From NCBI GenBank assembly GCA_003556865.1, contig PWQF01000158.1, forward strand, positions 1-16,526: a stretch of 16,526 nucleotides of DNA. Reading direction: 5' to 3'. A program made the position numbers and the translations under genes. Shown piece by piece: positions 15,838-16,526 of this stretch. The notes beneath the pieces are model-generated. The model saw only the letters and a program-made list of their open reading frames with translations. It was not told where the DNA came from and ran no database searches. Each line of letters opens with the position of its first letter. Position 1 is the first letter of the stretch. The stretch comes from Elusimicrobiota bacterium. GTDB taxonomy: Bacteria; CG03; SLGR01; PWQF01.

Positions 15838-16526
15838 GTTAAAAATCTCTACCTCACTTGAGTCCTCCAGCAAGATACATTCCACACCATATAAACAACT
15901 ATTTTTCAGGCTGCCTGAACTTCCACCGTGACATAAAAGACAAGTTTCTCCCCCTTTTATTTCATTCCCTTTAAATAGTATTTCACTTATATCGAATAGC
16001 TCAACGCCAAGTACTTTTTCTCCATTACATAAAAACTTACTATCAGAAATCTGCAGAAGACTCTGTCCCCTCTGCCTTATACCGCAATCAGAGACCAGAA
16101 AAGAAGAGCCAGAAACCTCCACATTACTTGTCCCTGATAACTCCATTGCCACTTTTCCCCTGAACTTATTATTTTTTATCTGCCCAGAACTAAGATCACC
16201 AAAAACAAGACATATACAATCTGCATTTATATTATTGTTTTCTAAAAATATTTCACTCATACCGATGAATTCAAACCCTGTAAGTTTTACCGAAACAATA
16301 TTGCCGATAAATATCAAACTGCATCTGCTAAAACAGGTTATTCCCTTAAGAAAATCAGAAAATTCATTTTCCCTGCACTCCACTTCGCTCAGATCTGAAA
16401 GCTCTGTTCCCACCGCTTTTTTACCTGAACCAAAAAATTTGTTATTCAAAGCCTTCAACCGGCTCTGACCGTTCTGCCTTATGCCGAAATTAAGCACTTT
16501 GAACCGGCTGCCTGAAACTTCCGCCA
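15835..16526 (-). CDS. Beta-helix repeat protein, upstream part; 5' end beyond the window
   Basis: The frame is open to the right edge. A GTG at 16497 exists, but the codons before it (AEVSGSRFKV in translation) already match the repeat, so the true start lies outside the window. It encodes about 230 visible residues of rungs such as GIRQNGQSRLKA, FEFIGMSEIFLENNNI and SSGQIKNNKF, then stops at TAA within rung 6 of the second superunit. The layout is that of right-handed parallel beta-helix (PbH1/Beta_helix) proteins. No signal peptide can be judged. The next codons after the stop continue the same repeat in the same frame, so this is probably the front half of one larger gene with the 13072 frame. 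Confidence 0.8.
   Translation of the reverse strand, partial: AEVSGSRFKVLNFGIRQNGQSRLKALNNKFFGSGKKAVGTELSDLSEVECRENEFSDFLKGITCFSRCSLIFIGNIVSVKLTGFEFIGMSEIFLENNNINADCICLVFGDLSSGQIKNNKFRGKVAMELSGTSNVEVSGSSFLVSDCGIRQRGQSLLQISDSKFLCNGEKVLGVELFDISEILFKGNEIKGGETCLLCHGGSSGSLKNSCLYGVECILLEDSSEVEIFN
16058..16093 (-). repeat. Direct-repeat copy 2 of the superunit opening
   Basis: On the plus strand this copy contains ctctgtcccctctgccttat followed by accgcaatcag. It lies 402 bases from copy 1 and 270 bases from copy 3. Confidence 0.75.
16458..16494 (-). repeat. Direct-repeat copy 1 of the superunit opening
   Basis: On the plus strand this copy contains ggctctgaccgttctgcctt followed by atgccg. It matches copies at 16058-16093 and 15788-15820 with few mismatches, so the repeats are conserved in DNA and not only in protein. 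Confidence 0.75.

Larger units (their letters stand above)
14671..16526 (-). repeat. Hierarchical beta-helix repeat region
   Basis: The coding sequence repeats at two scales. The small unit is a rung of 21-25 residues. The large unit is six rungs (134 codons, 402 bases), opening with GI(R/I)Q-x-x-QS. The opening element recurs at base positions 16463, 16061, 15791 and 15389, spacings of 402, 270 and 402 bases. The 270-base unit lacks rungs 3 and 4. Rungs after about 15000 lose the six-rung register and become irregular. Confidence 0.85.

Noticed and set aside
16495..16497. GTG at 16497 as the true start of the upstream beta-helix part
   Set aside because: Codons between 16526 and 16497 already encode a matching rung, so the gene begins outside the window.
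14671..16526. CRISPR-like array, suggested by direct repeats
   Set aside because: The repeats are in-frame coding repeats at 402 and 270 bases, without spacers of uniform length or palindromic units.

Overview
The window is an AT-rich, tightly packed block of bacterial DNA. Every credible gene lies on the minus strand, so transcription runs from the right edge to the left edge. Nine of the 13 longer genes encode radical SAM enzymes with different architectures. The other four open frames are a repetitive beta-helix frame broken by one stop codon (counted as two), a glycosyltransferase-like protein and an exported rhodanese-like protein. A 30-residue small ORF, found by reading the one wide gap, is also present. 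The low GC, the abundance of TPR and radical SAM paralogues, and the inconsistent Shine-Dalgarno use suggest an uncultured candidate-phylum bacterium (Omnitrophota- or Elusimicrobiota-like). That placement is an impression only; no rRNA, tRNA or marker gene is present to test it.

Layout in transcription order. (a) 16526-13072: a right-handed beta-helix protein made of hierarchical repeats, entering from beyond the right edge, cut by an in-frame TAA at 15835-15837, then continuing in the same frame into a nucleotidyltransferase-like domain and a helical C-terminus. (b) 13012-11795: a protein with a GT4-like N-terminal region and a GT2-like C-terminal region. (c) 11775-8623: three SPASM-type radical SAM genes, of which the first and third are close paralogues. 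(d) 8626-7064: a B12-binding-type radical SAM protein with a TPR-like tail. (e) 7011-5369: two compact radical SAM genes of one subfamily. (f) 5350-4496: a membrane-anchored tandem rhodanese, followed by the small ORF at 4503-4411. (g) 4384-1: a third compact radical SAM gene, a TPR-radical SAM-SPASM fusion, and a TPR-radical SAM fusion that leaves the window on the left.

The genes look co-transcribed. Several neighbours overlap by 4 to 14 bases (ATGA or GTGA junctions). The widest gap between recognised long ORFs is 111 bases, and most of it is filled by the small ORF. No stretch over 300 bases lacks a gene. I saw no terminator, tRNA, rRNA, CRISPR array, insertion sequence or attachment site.

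How the genes work together is inference. The density and sub-family structure suggest a multi-step modification pathway in which several radical SAM enzymes act on one substrate or a related set. TPR arrays may dock partners, and the glycosyltransferase-like and nucleotidyltransferase-like proteins point to a sugar or cell-surface product. A peptide or protein substrate is an alternative: candidates are the 30-residue ORF and the repetitive beta-helix protein. Nothing in the sequence decides between these.
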